This document shows positions 15,580 through 23,612 of a stretch of DNA of 35,904 nucleotides, piece after piece. Origin of the DNA: Rhodospirillales bacterium (GTDB lineage Bacteria > Pseudomonadota > Alphaproteobacteria > Rhodospirillales > Magnetospirillaceae); contig JAATGN010000133.1 of the NCBI GenBank assembly GCA_015654615.1, positions 1 through 35,904 of the forward strand, given 5' to 3'. Position numbers and translations under genes: made by a program. A model generated the notes under the pieces. The model made no database searches. It was not told the origin of the DNA and saw only the letters and a list, made by a program, of their open reading frames with translations. Positions within the stretch are counted from its first letter, which is position 1. Every line of letters starts with the position of its first letter.

Positions 15580-17069
15580 CGGCGCCGGGCCTTCTTGGCC
15601 GACAACGCCCCGGCGCCGGCCGCCGCCCCCAGTCCGGCCGCCCTGGCTTCGGCGAAGGCGGCGGGGTCGAGACCGTCATAGAGATCGAGCAGCTTGTCCC
15701 GAATGCCTTCCAGGCTGGAGCCGTCCTTCACCAGTTGATGGATGGTGCCGATCATCGCCTCGATCGCCGGGTCGGCCTGACTGCCCAGGCGTTCGGCATA
15801 GCGCGCGACCAGATCGTCTTCGGCCGTTGGCTCTGCGAAAGCCGGGGTATTCTCATCCGGCGTATCGGCGGGGTCGGCGCCGATCGGCGGCATCGCCGCG
15901 CGTTCGGTCCATTCGCCGCCATAGGTCTCCGTGATGTAATTGAGCGTCGGCTTGAACCCCATGTCCGAGATGATCTTGTCCCGGCCGGCCCTGGCGGTAA
16001 GGTTCTCTTCCTGGCCGACGATGAACTTCAGGATCGGCGGATTTGCTCCGGCTAGGTTCATCTCGGTGACCCAACGGACCAGCGTGGTGTTCAACGAGGC
16101 CGCCAGCAGTTCGCCGTCCGACTGGACGAGTTCGAGACGAACATCGTCGTGGACCGTGGTTGCGGCCTGGCTGCCGACGCCGGCATTGCTGGTGGTCAGC
16201 GTTTCGCCCAACACCGTGATGGTGATCTCTTCGTCGAAATAACGGGCCGCCCGCTCATAGGCATCCACCGATCCGGAACGCTGGGCTTCCAAAAGATCGA
16301 TCTTGCAGGTATCCGGAATGACGATGCCGGCATCCTGGGCAATGGCGAAGGTCGCCCACAGCAGCTTTTCCTGATCGTCCGGATTGGTGCCTGACCGGAA
16401 GGTGCCGAGCGCGGTGGGCGAACCGAACTTGTCCAGGAAGGTCAGCCAGAAGGTGATGTCCTGGCGCTTGAAGAACACGTACCAGAAGAGGACGTAACCC
16501 AAGCCGAGCCCATAAGGGCTGCCATCCTTCGAGCCGACCGAATGCACGATGAACTTCCGGTCCGGCAATTCGACGCCGTCCCACATGTTCGACCAGTCGC
16601 GCATCCTGAGGCGGCGATCCTGGCCGAAGACGAAGCGCCGCTGGTCGCGGGCAATGACCATCGTCGGGGCGATGAAGCCGTTCTGGTCGATTCCCCACAA
16701 GACCTCGCCGACCGAGAACCCCTTCAGAATGGCATCCTGCAACGCCAGGCAGGTTTCCCGGAAATTCATGCTCTTGAACTGAGTCTGGACCAGGGCCGCC
16801 GCCGCCTGGTCAAGCGGCGCGTCCGAAGCCGCCTCCAACTGCCAGGGATAGGCCAGCAGCGCCATCTTCCGCTTGCGCAGGCAGGACATGGTTCGGCCGT
16901 CCCGTTCCAGTTCGTCGTAGATCCTCAGGCCCCGGCTGCCGCCTCGAGTAATCAGGGTGTCGTCGAGGTTCAACAGCCATTTGAGGCGCGCCGCCGGGTT
17001 CCACGGATCGCGGGGGATCGTGGCGATCTCATCGCGAATCGCCGTTGGGACGCTCTTCTTGTCGGTCAT
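15576..17069 (-). CDS. Portal protein (DUF935, Mu gp29-like)
   Basis: A 497-residue portal of the DUF935 family, the dodecameric ring through which DNA is packed and ejected. Diagnostic segments are YDELERDGRTMSCLRKRKMA, GFSVGEVLWGID, RRFVFGQDRRLRMRD, YVFFKRQDITFWLTFLDKFG and the C-terminal helical clip region. It starts with ATG immediately after the terminase stop, with no gap, and ends overlapping the F-like gene. Gene order terminase, portal, F is exactly that of Mu. Confidence 0.93.
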   Translation of the reverse strand: MTDKKSVPTAIRDEIATIPRDPWNPAARLKWLLNLDDTLITRGGSRGLRIYDELERDGRTMSCLRKRKMALLAYPWQLEAASDAPLDQAAAALVQTQFKSMNFRETCLALQDAILKGFSVGEVLWGIDQNGFIAPTMVIARDQRRFVFGQDRRLRMRDWSNMWDGVELPDRKFIVHSVGSKDGSPYGLGLGYVLFWYVFFKRQDITFWLTFLDKFGSPTALGTFRSGTNPDDQEKLLWATFAIAQDAGIVIPDTCKIDLLEAQRSGSVDAYERAARYFDEEITITVLGETLTTSNAGVGSQAATTVHDDVRLELVQSDGELLAASLNTTLVRWVTEMNLAGANPPILKFIVGQEENLTARAGRDKIISDMGFKPTLNYITETYGGEWTERAAMPPIGADPADTPDENTPAFAEPTAEDDLVARYAERLGSQADPAIEAMIGTIHQLVKDGSSLEGIRDKLLDLYDGLDPAAFAEARAAGLGAAAGAGALSAKKARRR

Positions 17070-18707
17070 TTAAAGATACCCTCTGGTGTCGCGTCGGCCG
17101 CCAATGCCGCTGTAATCGGACAGGCCGAACCCGACACGGGTGCGGCCGATGGTTCGAACCTCGATCGGCGCGACATCGATCAGGCTGGCGACATAGGCCA
17201 TCCAATGGGCGATGGCGGAATCGCCATGACGCTGGCCGCCGGCCTTCCCCTTGGCCGCGTCTTCACCCTTGCCGGTGGCTTTGGCCTGGCGCTCCACATG
17301 GGCGACACCGCGGACCAGCTTGATGGCCCGATGGTCGAGGAACACCGCGTCGTCGCGCGGCAATTCGGTCAGACCATCTTCGAAGGCGGCCTTGAACTTG
17401 AGCCCGGTTTCCCGATACCAGCTCTCGTTGATCTTGACCTGGGCAATTCGCTCCAGTCCGTATTTGGTGGCGATCTCCTGGGCCAGCGGGCCACCATTTC
17501 CGGTGGCATCCATGGCGCCCGCGACGAAGCGCGGCAGGCGATCGACGATATAGATCAGGATTTGCTTCTGCTGGGCGTAGGGAGTGTTGCGCAGTTCGAC
17601 CGTGAAAGGTGGCCGGCGAACCATGTCGTGGTGAATCTGGATCGGCCAGAAGACGGTCAGATCGCCCGTCATGGCGAAGTCTTCGCCGAAACAGGACACC
17701 AGTTTGGGATCGAGACCGGCCAGTAAAGGCGCCAATTCCGCTTCGCAGAAGTCGCGAGCGATCGCCTCGCGCAAATGGTCCGGGATCAGCAGAAAAGGAT
17801 CATCGCAACTCCACCGCACCACCGGCACGTCGGCGCGCATCTGCCGCTCGACCAGGACTGACGGGATGAAGCTTCCCGATCCGGTGGAGGGGATGACGAA
17901 CAGCTCTTCGTCGGCGGCATCCCCATAGAAGGCGATGATTTCTTCCCGCCACTGCGCCTCGGCCTCAGGCGACCATGTTTCGCCGTGAGTCAGACAGATG
18001 CGCTGGTAGAGGCCGTCCTTCAGCGCCTGGTCGAAATCCAAGGTGATCAGGGCAAAGGGCTTGCGCCCTTTCTTGATGTCCTCGACCAGCACGTTGAAAG
18101 GATTGGTGTCACCATCGTGGGTGCTGATCATCAGCACCTTGCCGCCGTGGATCAGCAGCGCCAGGGCGGCCTTGATCAACTCGTCCAGATTGTCGTGGAA
18201 CGCCGCTTCGTCGATGATCACATAGCCCTGGCGGCCACGCAGGCTGCGCGGGCGGGAGGACAAGGCGCAGATCTCATAGCCCGAGGCGAAGATGATGCGG
18301 AATGCCTGGATATCCTTGTCGCCTTCGGCCGTCTTGTCCTTGAAGACGAATTCCTCGACCTCGCTGGCGACCTGGTTAAAAGCCTTGGCCCACATACCGC
18401 AGACGTCGATGAACTCCCGTGCCATGTCGAGGTTGTAGCCGATGTAGAGGGTGTCCATGCCGCCAGCCGAGCGGGCGGCGGCCGAGGTGAGGACGGCATC
18501 GGCGCCGACCGCCCAGGTATAGCCGGTGCGACGGCTCTTCTCGACCACGGTCACCCGGTTGACGGCGGTGGTCGACAGCAGCTTCTGCTGATAGGTCAGC
18601 AGCACATCAGGCAGTTCCCAGCCCCGCAGCTGGGACGGGAGCGACTGGCAGGCCTCCCGCCGCAGCTTGGCCCACTCTTCCTTGCTGACTGGCCCGAGGT
18701 GGGACAT
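17070..18707 (-). CDS. Large terminase subunit (Mu gp28-like)
   Basis: A 545-residue terminase motor/nuclease. The N-terminal ATPase has an atypical P-loop region (VVEKSRRTGYTWAVGAD, residues 55-70) and a clear Walker B with adjacent glutamate, GYVIIDEAAF (D166, E167). The C-terminal RNase H-like nuclease shows likely metal ligands in GEDFAMTGDLT (D343, D349) and GAMDATGNGG (D400). It packages concatemer-free, transposition-derived DNA by headful cutting, as in Mu. I chose ATG 18707, which overlaps the small subunit stop by one base; a GTG lies just upstream. Confidence 0.93.
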   Translation of the reverse strand: MSHLGPVSKEEWAKLRREACQSLPSQLRGWELPDVLLTYQQKLLSTTAVNRVTVVEKSRRTGYTWAVGADAVLTSAAARSAGGMDTLYIGYNLDMAREFIDVCGMWAKAFNQVASEVEEFVFKDKTAEGDKDIQAFRIIFASGYEICALSSRPRSLRGRQGYVIIDEAAFHDNLDELIKAALALLIHGGKVLMISTHDGDTNPFNVLVEDIKKGRKPFALITLDFDQALKDGLYQRICLTHGETWSPEAEAQWREEIIAFYGDAADEELFVIPSTGSGSFIPSVLVERQMRADVPVVRWSCDDPFLLIPDHLREAIARDFCEAELAPLLAGLDPKLVSCFGEDFAMTGDLTVFWPIQIHHDMVRRPPFTVELRNTPYAQQKQILIYIVDRLPRFVAGAMDATGNGGPLAQEIATKYGLERIAQVKINESWYRETGLKFKAAFEDGLTELPRDDAVFLDHRAIKLVRGVAHVERQAKATGKGEDAAKGKAGGQRHGDSAIAHWMAYVASLIDVAPIEVRTIGRTRVGFGLSDYSGIGGRRDTRGYL

Positions 18708-19270
18708 CACGTCCCCACTTTGACGCCGAGAATCTGCGCCTTGATCGCCTGGATGGTGTCGGCCGACAAACCTTTCTCCTTAGCGACCGCGTCGACGGCT
18801 TTGACTGCGGCCGTCTTGGTCTTCTTCTCCGCTTCCGCCTGCAGCTTCAATTGCCGATCGGTATCGGCCTTGACGGCATTCATGAGCGAACTGATGGAGG
18901 AGCAGACGAACATGGCTTCCTTGGCGTCCAGCTTCGCCACGCCGCCACCTTCGGTAAACATCAGACGAGACAGCAGACCTTGTGCCATGGCGATATTGAC
19001 CCGCGCGGTGCGCGTATCGCCGATATCGCCGAACTGCTCGACCAGTTGACGTCCGATCGTTTCCTGGCGGCGCATTTCCTCGGCCATGGCCGAAATCTGG
19101 CCGGCCCATCGGCCGAGGCCTGAGCGCGAAGGCAGGTCGTCGGCCGGCAAGTCCAGGTCCGCCAGCTTGGCCATGATCTCGTCAAGAGTGCGCCCCTGCC
19201 GAAGGAGCCGGCCGATCAGGTCGCGAACCTCCTCAGGCAGACGATCGATTTTCGAACGTCCCTTCGGCAT
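18707..19270 (-). CDS. Small terminase subunit (DUF3486, Mu gp27-like)
   Basis: A 187-residue protein of the DUF3486 family. The N-terminal KGRSKIDRLPEEVRDLIGRL motif is diagnostic and is followed by a HTH-like segment for DNA recognition. Residues of the second half form a charged helical region. It pairs with the large terminase directly downstream. AAGGAG lies eight bases before ATG 19270; an earlier GTG (19279) overlaps the upstream gene but sits too close to that site. Confidence 0.9.
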   Translation of the reverse strand: MPKGRSKIDRLPEEVRDLIGRLLRQGRTLDEIMAKLADLDLPADDLPSRSGLGRWAGQISAMAEEMRRQETIGRQLVEQFGDIGDTRTARVNIAMAQGLLSRLMFTEGGGVAKLDAKEAMFVCSSISSLMNAVKADTDRQLKLQAEAEKKTKTAAVKAVDAVAKEKGLSADTIQAIKAQILGVKVGT

Positions 19271-19275
19271 CAATG

Positions 19276-19584
19276 TCACTCCTTGGCCGGCCGGGCGACG
19301 CCTTCAACCCATTCGGTGCCGGCCGCCGTCCGCTCGCCCTTTGGCGTGATCGCGGCGTCCAGCACAGTCGCGTCGAGCGGTTCCAGGGTGACCAGGCCGC
19401 GCATCTCCAGCCAGCGCAGATCATCCAGGATCATGGGGCGATCGATGTAACGATGGTCCCAAGCACGGACGCCTTCGATGACGGTGCTGCTGTTGAGCGC
19501 GCCGCGATATTCGACGAGCAGACGCAGGATGACCAGGCGCCGATCGGCATCGATCGCCTGGCGCACACGGGAATTGCCGCTCAC
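19276..19584 (-). CDS. Phage winged-helix-like protein, Mu gp26 family (VpaChn25_0724 type)
   Basis: A 102-residue protein with the pattern of the Mu gp26/VpaChn25_0724 family: ADRRLVILRLLVEYRGALNSS, a second helix pair, LDDLRWLEMRGLVTLE, and the closing WVEGVARPAKE. This fold is winged-helix-like, but the function is not established. In Mu-like phages it always sits before the small terminase. Start is GTG 19584, which overlaps the DUF2730 stop by 4 bases. Confidence 0.8.
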   Translation of the reverse strand: MSGNSRVRQAIDADRRLVILRLLVEYRGALNSSTVIEGVRAWDHRYIDRPMILDDLRWLEMRGLVTLEPLDATVLDAAITPKGERTAAGTEWVEGVARPAKE

Positions 19585-20024
19585 GTCAGCCCTCCCAGCT
19601 TCATGTGGCCTTCGACCATCAGATTGGTCCAATGCTTGATCGGCTCCAGGGCGGTTTCCAATGTCGAGATCTGGCCGGTCAAGCCGGCGATCTGCACCTC
19701 GACGCCGTGGACCTTCTCAGCGGCATCAGCCGCCTGATCTGCCGCGACCCGAGCCTGTTCGGCGGCTTTTCCCACGGCTGTGATGGAGCCTTCGAGCGAG
19801 GTGAATCGGTTTTCACCGGCGGCCAGCCGCTTCTCTACATCGGCATGGTGCTTCACCAACCGTTGCTGCAGGTCTTCCCGGGTCGCCGCGACATCATCCT
19901 TGGTGGCGAAGGTGCGTCGGGCAACCATCATGATCACGGCGGCGACGGCGCCCATCAGGCCGCCCAGCGCTTCCAGCATCTTCAGACCGATGTCGAGCCA
20001 CAGAGGCCAGTTTTCGGCGTTCAT
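19581..20024 (-). CDS. DUF2730 family membrane/coiled-coil protein
   Basis: A 147-residue protein with one N-terminal membrane helix (IGLKMLEALGGLMGAVAAVI) followed by a long charged coiled coil up to about residue 125. This is the DUF2730 family of Mu-like phages, of unknown function, possibly linked to lysis (Rz-like topology) or to packaging at the membrane. ATG 20024 overlaps the upstream zinc-finger gene by 4 bases. Confidence 0.8.
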   Translation of the reverse strand: MNAENWPLWLDIGLKMLEALGGLMGAVAAVIMMVARRTFATKDDVAATREDLQQRLVKHHADVEKRLAAGENRFTSLEGSITAVGKAAEQARVAADQAADAAEKVHGVEVQIAGLTGQISTLETALEPIKHWTNLMVEGHMKLGGLT

Positions 20025-20227
20025 CGTCCCCCCTCGATTTGACTGGCGCAGAAGGCGCAGTGGTCGGTCGTTACGGCCTGGCGGCGCGCCTCCGGTATGG
20101 GCTCGCCGCAGGATTTGCAGTGGGTGGTGCTTTCGCCGCCCGATCGATGGCGGGAACGGAGGGCGGCAAGTGCCGCCCTCCGAAACTCTTCCTCCCGCTC
20201 CTCGGCAAGATCCAACAGGTCGGTCAT
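20021..20227 (-). CDS. TraR/DksA-type C4 zinc finger protein
   Basis: A 68-residue protein. A charged helical N-terminus (LDLAEEREEEFRRAALAAL) is followed by CKSCGEPIPEARRQAV and CAFC, the four-cysteine zinc finger of the TraR/DksA family. Such proteins can bind the secondary channel of RNA polymerase and mimic ppGpp/DksA effects; many phages carry one in the late region. That role is inferred. ATG 20227 overlaps the upstream stop by one base. Confidence 0.85.
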   Translation of the reverse strand: MTDLLDLAEEREEEFRRAALAALRSRHRSGGESTTHCKSCGEPIPEARRQAVTTDHCAFCASQIEGGR

Positions 20228-20490
20228 CAGGTCGCCGCGCCAGCCTCTGCGCCAGTCGAGCCGGCTGCTGTTTCGGTGCCGCCGCTGGCCGCATGGACCT
20301 GGGCCAGGGCGCCGTTCTGCATGGCGACCAGGGCGGCCCACTGATCGTGGGTCGGATCGGCGCCGGAGGCCACCACCTGGCTGCCCAAGTCGAACAGCTG
20401 TTTGACCGTCTCGGCGATGCCGGCGACGGTCGGAATCAACGGGGCCAGCGTCTGGATGATTGCGGCGATGGCCGCGAGGAAAGCGAGCAT
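20227..20490 (-). CDS. Small membrane protein in lysis cassette
   Basis: An 87-residue protein with one hydrophobic stretch near the N-terminus (FLAAIAAIIQTLAPLIPTVA) and an A/G-rich soluble tail. Its place between the lipoprotein and the zinc-finger gene suggests a lysis role (spanin- or antiholin-like), but sequence gives no firm family. ATG 20490 has GGAG seven bases upstream, better than a GTG five codons earlier. Confidence 0.65.
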   Translation of the reverse strand: MLAFLAAIAAIIQTLAPLIPTVAGIAETVKQLFDLGSQVVASGADPTHDQWAALVAMQNGALAQVHAASGGTETAAGSTGAEAGAAT

Positions 20491-20491
20491 G

Positions 20492-20938
20492 TCAATTCTC
20501 CCCACTGCTTTGAAGGATCGGAATGGCCGCCTGTAGAGCGGTGATCGCGGTCTGGACGGCGGTCACCGCCTGCTGCTGGGCGGTCTGGTCGGCCACCGGC
20601 TGGCCGCAGGTGGCGGTCGGCGGTGTCGCGGTGGAAGCGACGTACTGCGCGACCGGACAGCCGAGGATCAGCACTTCGGCTGTGCCGAGCGCCGCCTTGG
20701 CCGAGTCGACGGCCAGCACCACCTTGGAGGCGATGCCGGCATTCTTGCAGATCGCTGGCGATGCCGCCGTGCCGCAGGCCGGCAGATTGACGTAGGCGCC
20801 GGCCAGGCCGGTGGCGGCAGTAAAGGTCGCCTCGACCGCGAACAGATCGGTTTTGGCCGAAGGTGGCGGCGAAGTGGTCGTTGGCGTGCTGCAGGCGGCG
20901 AGCAAGGCCAGGACGAGACAGGTGGCGATGATCTTCAT
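20492..20938 (-). CDS. Phage lipoprotein in lysis cassette
   Basis: A 148-residue protein with a clear lipoprotein signal: MKIIATCLVLALLAACS, lipobox LAAC with the lipidated C16. The mature part is A/T/Q-rich with further cysteines (ACGTAASPAICKNAG; LGCPVAQY; ATCGQP), possibly disulphide-bonded in the periplasm. The position behind the endolysin and membrane protein fits an outer-membrane component of lysis or a superinfection-blocking lipoprotein; I cannot choose between these. Confidence 0.75.
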   Translation of the reverse strand: MKIIATCLVLALLAACSTPTTTSPPPSAKTDLFAVEATFTAATGLAGAYVNLPACGTAASPAICKNAGIASKVVLAVDSAKAALGTAEVLILGCPVAQYVASTATPPTATCGQPVADQTAQQQAVTAVQTAITALQAAIPILQSSGEN

Positions 20939-20945
20939 GGCGCCC

Positions 20946-21446
20946 TCACTGCTGCCCGGCGGGCGATGCCGCCGGTTGGGGATGAAGGCTATCCTGAGGC
21001 TGCACGATGCCGGCGGCAGGCAACGCCGCGCCGACGGCATCCTTGCCGGCCTGTAGCGCGGACGTGACCTGGGCGTGGACCGCCTGGACGGTGGCCAAGG
21101 CGTTGGAAATCGAGGTCGCCAGGTCGATCAGGTTGGGCGGCGGCCCGGTGATGGTGGCGCCTCCGGCGCCGGGGGCGTCGGTGGCCAGCGCCGCGTCGAC
21201 GGCCGAAAGCAACGCCTCGCCAGAGGGAACGGAGGCGGCGATTTCATCCGCGACCTTCTGGACTTCGGGCGGCAGGGTTTTGAAGGCCGGCGTGGTCGTC
21301 AAGAAGCGCAACAGGACGCCGCCGACCATCCAGATGACAACACCGATCACGGCCCAATGCTGGGCGGTATCGGGTGCGATCTGCAGGCCGATGATGCCGG
21401 CAAGACCCATGATCAAATTGAAGACAATGGTGCGATAGCCCGTCAT
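20946..21446 (-). CDS. Two-helix membrane protein, holin candidate
   Basis: A 166-residue protein with two membrane helices at about 8-24 (VFNLIMGLAGIIGLQ) and 31-50 (WAVIGVVIWMVGGVLLRF), then a soluble A/P-rich tail. It starts at ATG 21446, overlapping the endolysin stop by 4 bases. Small membrane proteins in this position are usually holins that time lysis; the long tail is unusual for one. Function is inferred from topology and location. Confidence 0.65.
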   Translation of the reverse strand: MTGYRTIVFNLIMGLAGIIGLQIAPDTAQHWAVIGVVIWMVGGVLLRFLTTTPAFKTLPPEVQKVADEIAASVPSGEALLSAVDAALATDAPGAGGATITGPPPNLIDLATSISNALATVQAVHAQVTSALQAGKDAVGAALPAAGIVQPQDSLHPQPAASPAGQQ

Positions 21447-22015
21447 TGGGCAGCTCCTGGGTTTGAGTAAGCGCGGTTGAGCCAGCCGTCGAGAAACTTC
21501 CCGAGGGCGGGTTTGGTGGCGGCAAGCCAGCGATAGAAGCCGGCCGCCTCCGATTTGAGGGCGGCGTAAAGGGCGGCCGGGGGCGCCGCGTTGATGGCGG
21601 AAAGGGTCTGGGGACCGAGCACCCCATCTTCGGGAAGCGGAAACCGGGCGGAACGGACGGCCTGCTGGGCGACGCGATGCGCCTGGCTCGGTCCCATGTT
21701 GACCGCCAGGTCAAAGACCTTGGCCGCCACGTCCCGATCATTGATGCGGCCATAGCCCCATTTGTCCCAATAGGCTTCGCGGTAGATCTGCCCGGCTTCG
21801 TCCTCGGTCAGAGCCGCGATGTCAGCGGCGTCGATATGGCCATCGTGATTGACATCGAGATCGAGGCCGGCGAGGTGTCCGAGTGCTTCGGCCTCGCGCA
21901 AGGAAATGCCGAACTTCGTCGCACCGCCGGGATCGGCGGCGTCATCAACGAAACGGGTGCCCTCATGGGAGAGCACAAAAGCCAAGGCCTTGTCGAAAAT
22001 GGGATCGTCGGACAC
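21443..22015 (-). CDS. Endolysin, glycoside hydrolase 108 type, with EF-hand-like insert
   Basis: A 190-residue N-acetylmuramidase of the GH108 family with C-terminal peptidoglycan-binding segment. Catalytic E18 lies in SHEGTRFVDD, followed by DPGGATKFGISLREAE and IYREAYWDKWGYGRI, all typical. Between these is a perfect EF-hand loop (D54, N56, D58, G59, I61, D62, D65; sequence DVNHDGHIDAAD), suggesting calcium binding. Start is GTG 22015 with GAGG seven bases upstream; a TTG five codons earlier lacks such a site. It is the first gene after the Mor-like activator, so probably the first late gene. Confidence 0.9.
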   Translation of the reverse strand: MSDDPIFDKALAFVLSHEGTRFVDDAADPGGATKFGISLREAEALGHLAGLDLDVNHDGHIDAADIAALTEDEAGQIYREAYWDKWGYGRINDRDVAAKVFDLAVNMGPSQAHRVAQQAVRSARFPLPEDGVLGPQTLSAINAAPPAALYAALKSEAAGFYRWLAATKPALGKFLDGWLNRAYSNPGAAQ

Positions 22016-22020
22016 GGGTA

Positions 22021-22050
22021 AACCTCGCAAGGTGCGTTCCGTGCGAGGTT
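22021..22050 (-). promoter_or_regulatory. Hairpin over the endolysin ribosome-binding site
   Basis: A perfect 9-bp inverted repeat, AACCTCGCA (22021-22029) and TGCGAGGTT (22042-22050), with a 12-nt loop. On the minus-strand transcript its 3' arm contains the GAGG that lies seven bases before the endolysin GTG (22015), so the folded stem would hide the ribosome-binding site. It could delay endolysin translation or be a protein-binding site. No T-tract follows, so it is not a typical terminator. Confidence 0.55.
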
Positions 22051-22072
22051 AGGAGTCCGGTCGGGATGGATA

Positions 22073-22092
22073 TTCCTGAAGTGTTTCAGGAA
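22073..22092 (-). promoter_or_regulatory. Dyad TTCCTGAA-N4-TTCAGGAA, candidate late-activator site
   Basis: A perfect 8-bp inverted repeat with a 4-bp centre, just after the stop of the Mor-like activator gene and 58 bp before the endolysin start. A dyad of this size upstream of the first late gene is where Mor/C-type activators bind in Mu-like phages. An imperfect copy (CCTGAAG-G-GTTTCA core) lies before the protease gene at 13572-13591. No strong -10/-35 pair is visible, which fits an activator-dependent promoter. Confidence 0.5.
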
Positions 22093-22095
22093 AGG

Positions 22096-22512
22096 TCAGA
22101 TCGGCATCACCATCTGGCGATCATCGACCGTGTCCCTGGCGCCGGCCAGGGTGTAATAGACGGCCCGTTCGGTCGTGCCCACGGTCAGGGCGATCTCGGC
22201 GATCTTGACGCCATCCGCCCGCAATGACAACACTCTGGCCCGCCGCTGGTGTTCGAGGGTGCGGGTCATACGCGGCACATCGAACCGCAGGATGTGGTCC
22301 GCCACCAGACGGGCATGGATGCGACGCCCGGCTTCGACGCCCACCGCCTTGGCCAGGTCACCCTTTTCATCAAAGTTCCGGCCGATCGCCAGGCGGATGC
22401 CACCACAGACCGAGACCAGACGCAACATGGCATCTTCGCCAGCCGCTTCCAGCACCATCACCAGGACGGCCGGCAAATATCCATATCGCTGACGTAGCGA
22501 CGGCTCAGCCAT
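22096..22512 (-). CDS. Mor-like transcription activator of late genes
   Basis: A 138-residue protein. The N-terminal half has GEDAMLRLVSVCGGIRLAIG, similar in style to the dimerisation part of Mor/C activators (LIE..GG..I). The C-terminal part is a clear helix-turn-helix, LRADGVKIAEIALTVGTTER followed by AVYYTLAG, as in the Mor family. Position directly after gemA and before the endolysin gene matches mor in Mu. It likely turns on lysis and head/tail genes through the dyads at 22073 and 13572. ATG 22512 overlaps gemA by 8 bases. The family call is by pattern; another HTH activator type is possible. Confidence 0.7.
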   Translation of the reverse strand: MAEPSLRQRYGYLPAVLVMVLEAAGEDAMLRLVSVCGGIRLAIGRNFDEKGDLAKAVGVEAGRRIHARLVADHILRFDVPRMTRTLEHQRRARVLSLRADGVKIAEIALTVGTTERAVYYTLAGARDTVDDRQMVMPI

Positions 22513-23116
22513 TGAGCCCCCGCACAAGCTCACCCAGAGCGAGGATCACCTTGTCCAGTTCCGCGTCATCGGCGAAAGCCACCGACGGCTGACGGGTGAT
22601 CGGAGCGGCGAAGCTCGAAAGATCCAGCGCCGGGGCGGCCCCGGCCGCCGCCAGGCGTTCCCACTGGGCGGCAAGGATGCAACGGCGCGGGTCGGCATTG
22701 AAGGCCCAATCGACGCCGCCTCGGGTCGCCCATTGTTTCAGCCCTTCGATCACCGCGAAGCTGTCGGCGCCACGGACGAAGGCCAGATCATCGACCTGAT
22801 ACTGGCGCTTCACCCAGGCTTTCAGAGCCTTCTCAGAGGGGTCTGAGACCAGTCCCAAGCCGTGGAGCGAGAGCCACAAAGCGCGGACTTTCTTGGCGAC
22901 GCCCGAACTGGCCCGGCCGCGCGCCTTACCACCGGCCCGGCCCCCGTTCAGATGGTCAAGGACCCGGCCCAGTTCGGCATCGGTGGCGTCTTTGGCCGAG
23001 GTCTTCCCGATCACCAGATGCAGCATGGCCCGATAGGTGTCGTCGTCCAGACCACGGGATTTCTTCGCCGCGTGCACGGCGCCGATCAGTTTGTTGCGTT
23101 GGGGGAAGAGGGCCAT
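22505..23116 (-). CDS. gemA: Regulatory protein GemA (DUF1018)
   Basis: A 203-residue GemA-type protein. The N-terminal NKLIGAVHAAKKSRGLDDDT and YRAMLHLVIG, then GVAKKVRALWLSLHGLGLV, are the diagnostic DUF1018 motifs. In Mu GemA affects host gene expression and DNA supercoiling control, though its mechanism is unclear. The C-terminal 70 residues, including WAFNADPRRCILAAQWERLA, extend the core. ATG 23116 lies 13 bases after the upstream stop. Confidence 0.92.
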   Translation of the reverse strand: MALFPQRNKLIGAVHAAKKSRGLDDDTYRAMLHLVIGKTSAKDATDAELGRVLDHLNGGRAGGKARGRASSGVAKKVRALWLSLHGLGLVSDPSEKALKAWVKRQYQVDDLAFVRGADSFAVIEGLKQWATRGGVDWAFNADPRRCILAAQWERLAAAGAAPALDLSSFAAPITRQPSVAFADDAELDKVILALGELVRGLNG

Positions 23117-23129
23117 CAGCGATTTCCCC

Positions 23130-23612
23130 TCAGCCAGCGCTGGTATTTAATGTTGGTCTGGGATCGTACTTTTTGGCGCGCGCCGCCTCTTCCGGCCGGG
23201 TCAGCAGCGCGTAGGCTTGCTCGAATTTCACAGCCAGACCGGTGTGGGCGGCTGAAAGCTTCGGGTCATTGGCGGCGGTTTCCTCAGCCAACCGCCGATG
23301 TCTGACGCCGGAATCTCCCAGGGCCGACAGGACGATCCACTCATCATCAGCCGCCACTTCGATTGCGCTGGTCAACTGCTCGCACAGGCGCTGGGCGAGA
23401 TCGACATATTGCAGAGAGCGCTCGTAAACCTCACCGACCGTTTCGGTCGAGACACGGGTGGGGAGACGCGCGATCCGTTCTCGCGCAAGGCGCTCTGCAT
23501 CTTGCGCGTAGCTCGCCGCCGAGTCGCCGAGGGCGCGGCGGACAAGATAGGCCGCATCAAAATCCAGGCGCATCACTGACTCCTGACAGGTCGGGTGGCA
23601 GCAGAGTTTCAT
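23130..23612 (-). CDS. Unknown early/middle phage protein (helical)
   Basis: A helical protein of 160 residues if it starts at ATG 23612 (overlapping the upstream stop by 4 bases), or 147 residues from ATG 23573, which has an AGGAG six bases upstream. The core (YLVRRALGDSAASYAQDAER, later VYERSLQYVDLAQRLCEQL) is alanine/arginine-rich and charged. I recognise no family. It is translated with its neighbours in the middle operon. Confidence 0.65.
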   Translation of the reverse strand: MKLCCHPTCQESVMRLDFDAAYLVRRALGDSAASYAQDAERLARERIARLPTRVSTETVGEVYERSLQYVDLAQRLCEQLTSAIEVAADDEWIVLSALGDSGVRHRRLAEETAANDPKLSAAHTGLAVKFEQAYALLTRPEEAARAKKYDPRPTLNTSAG

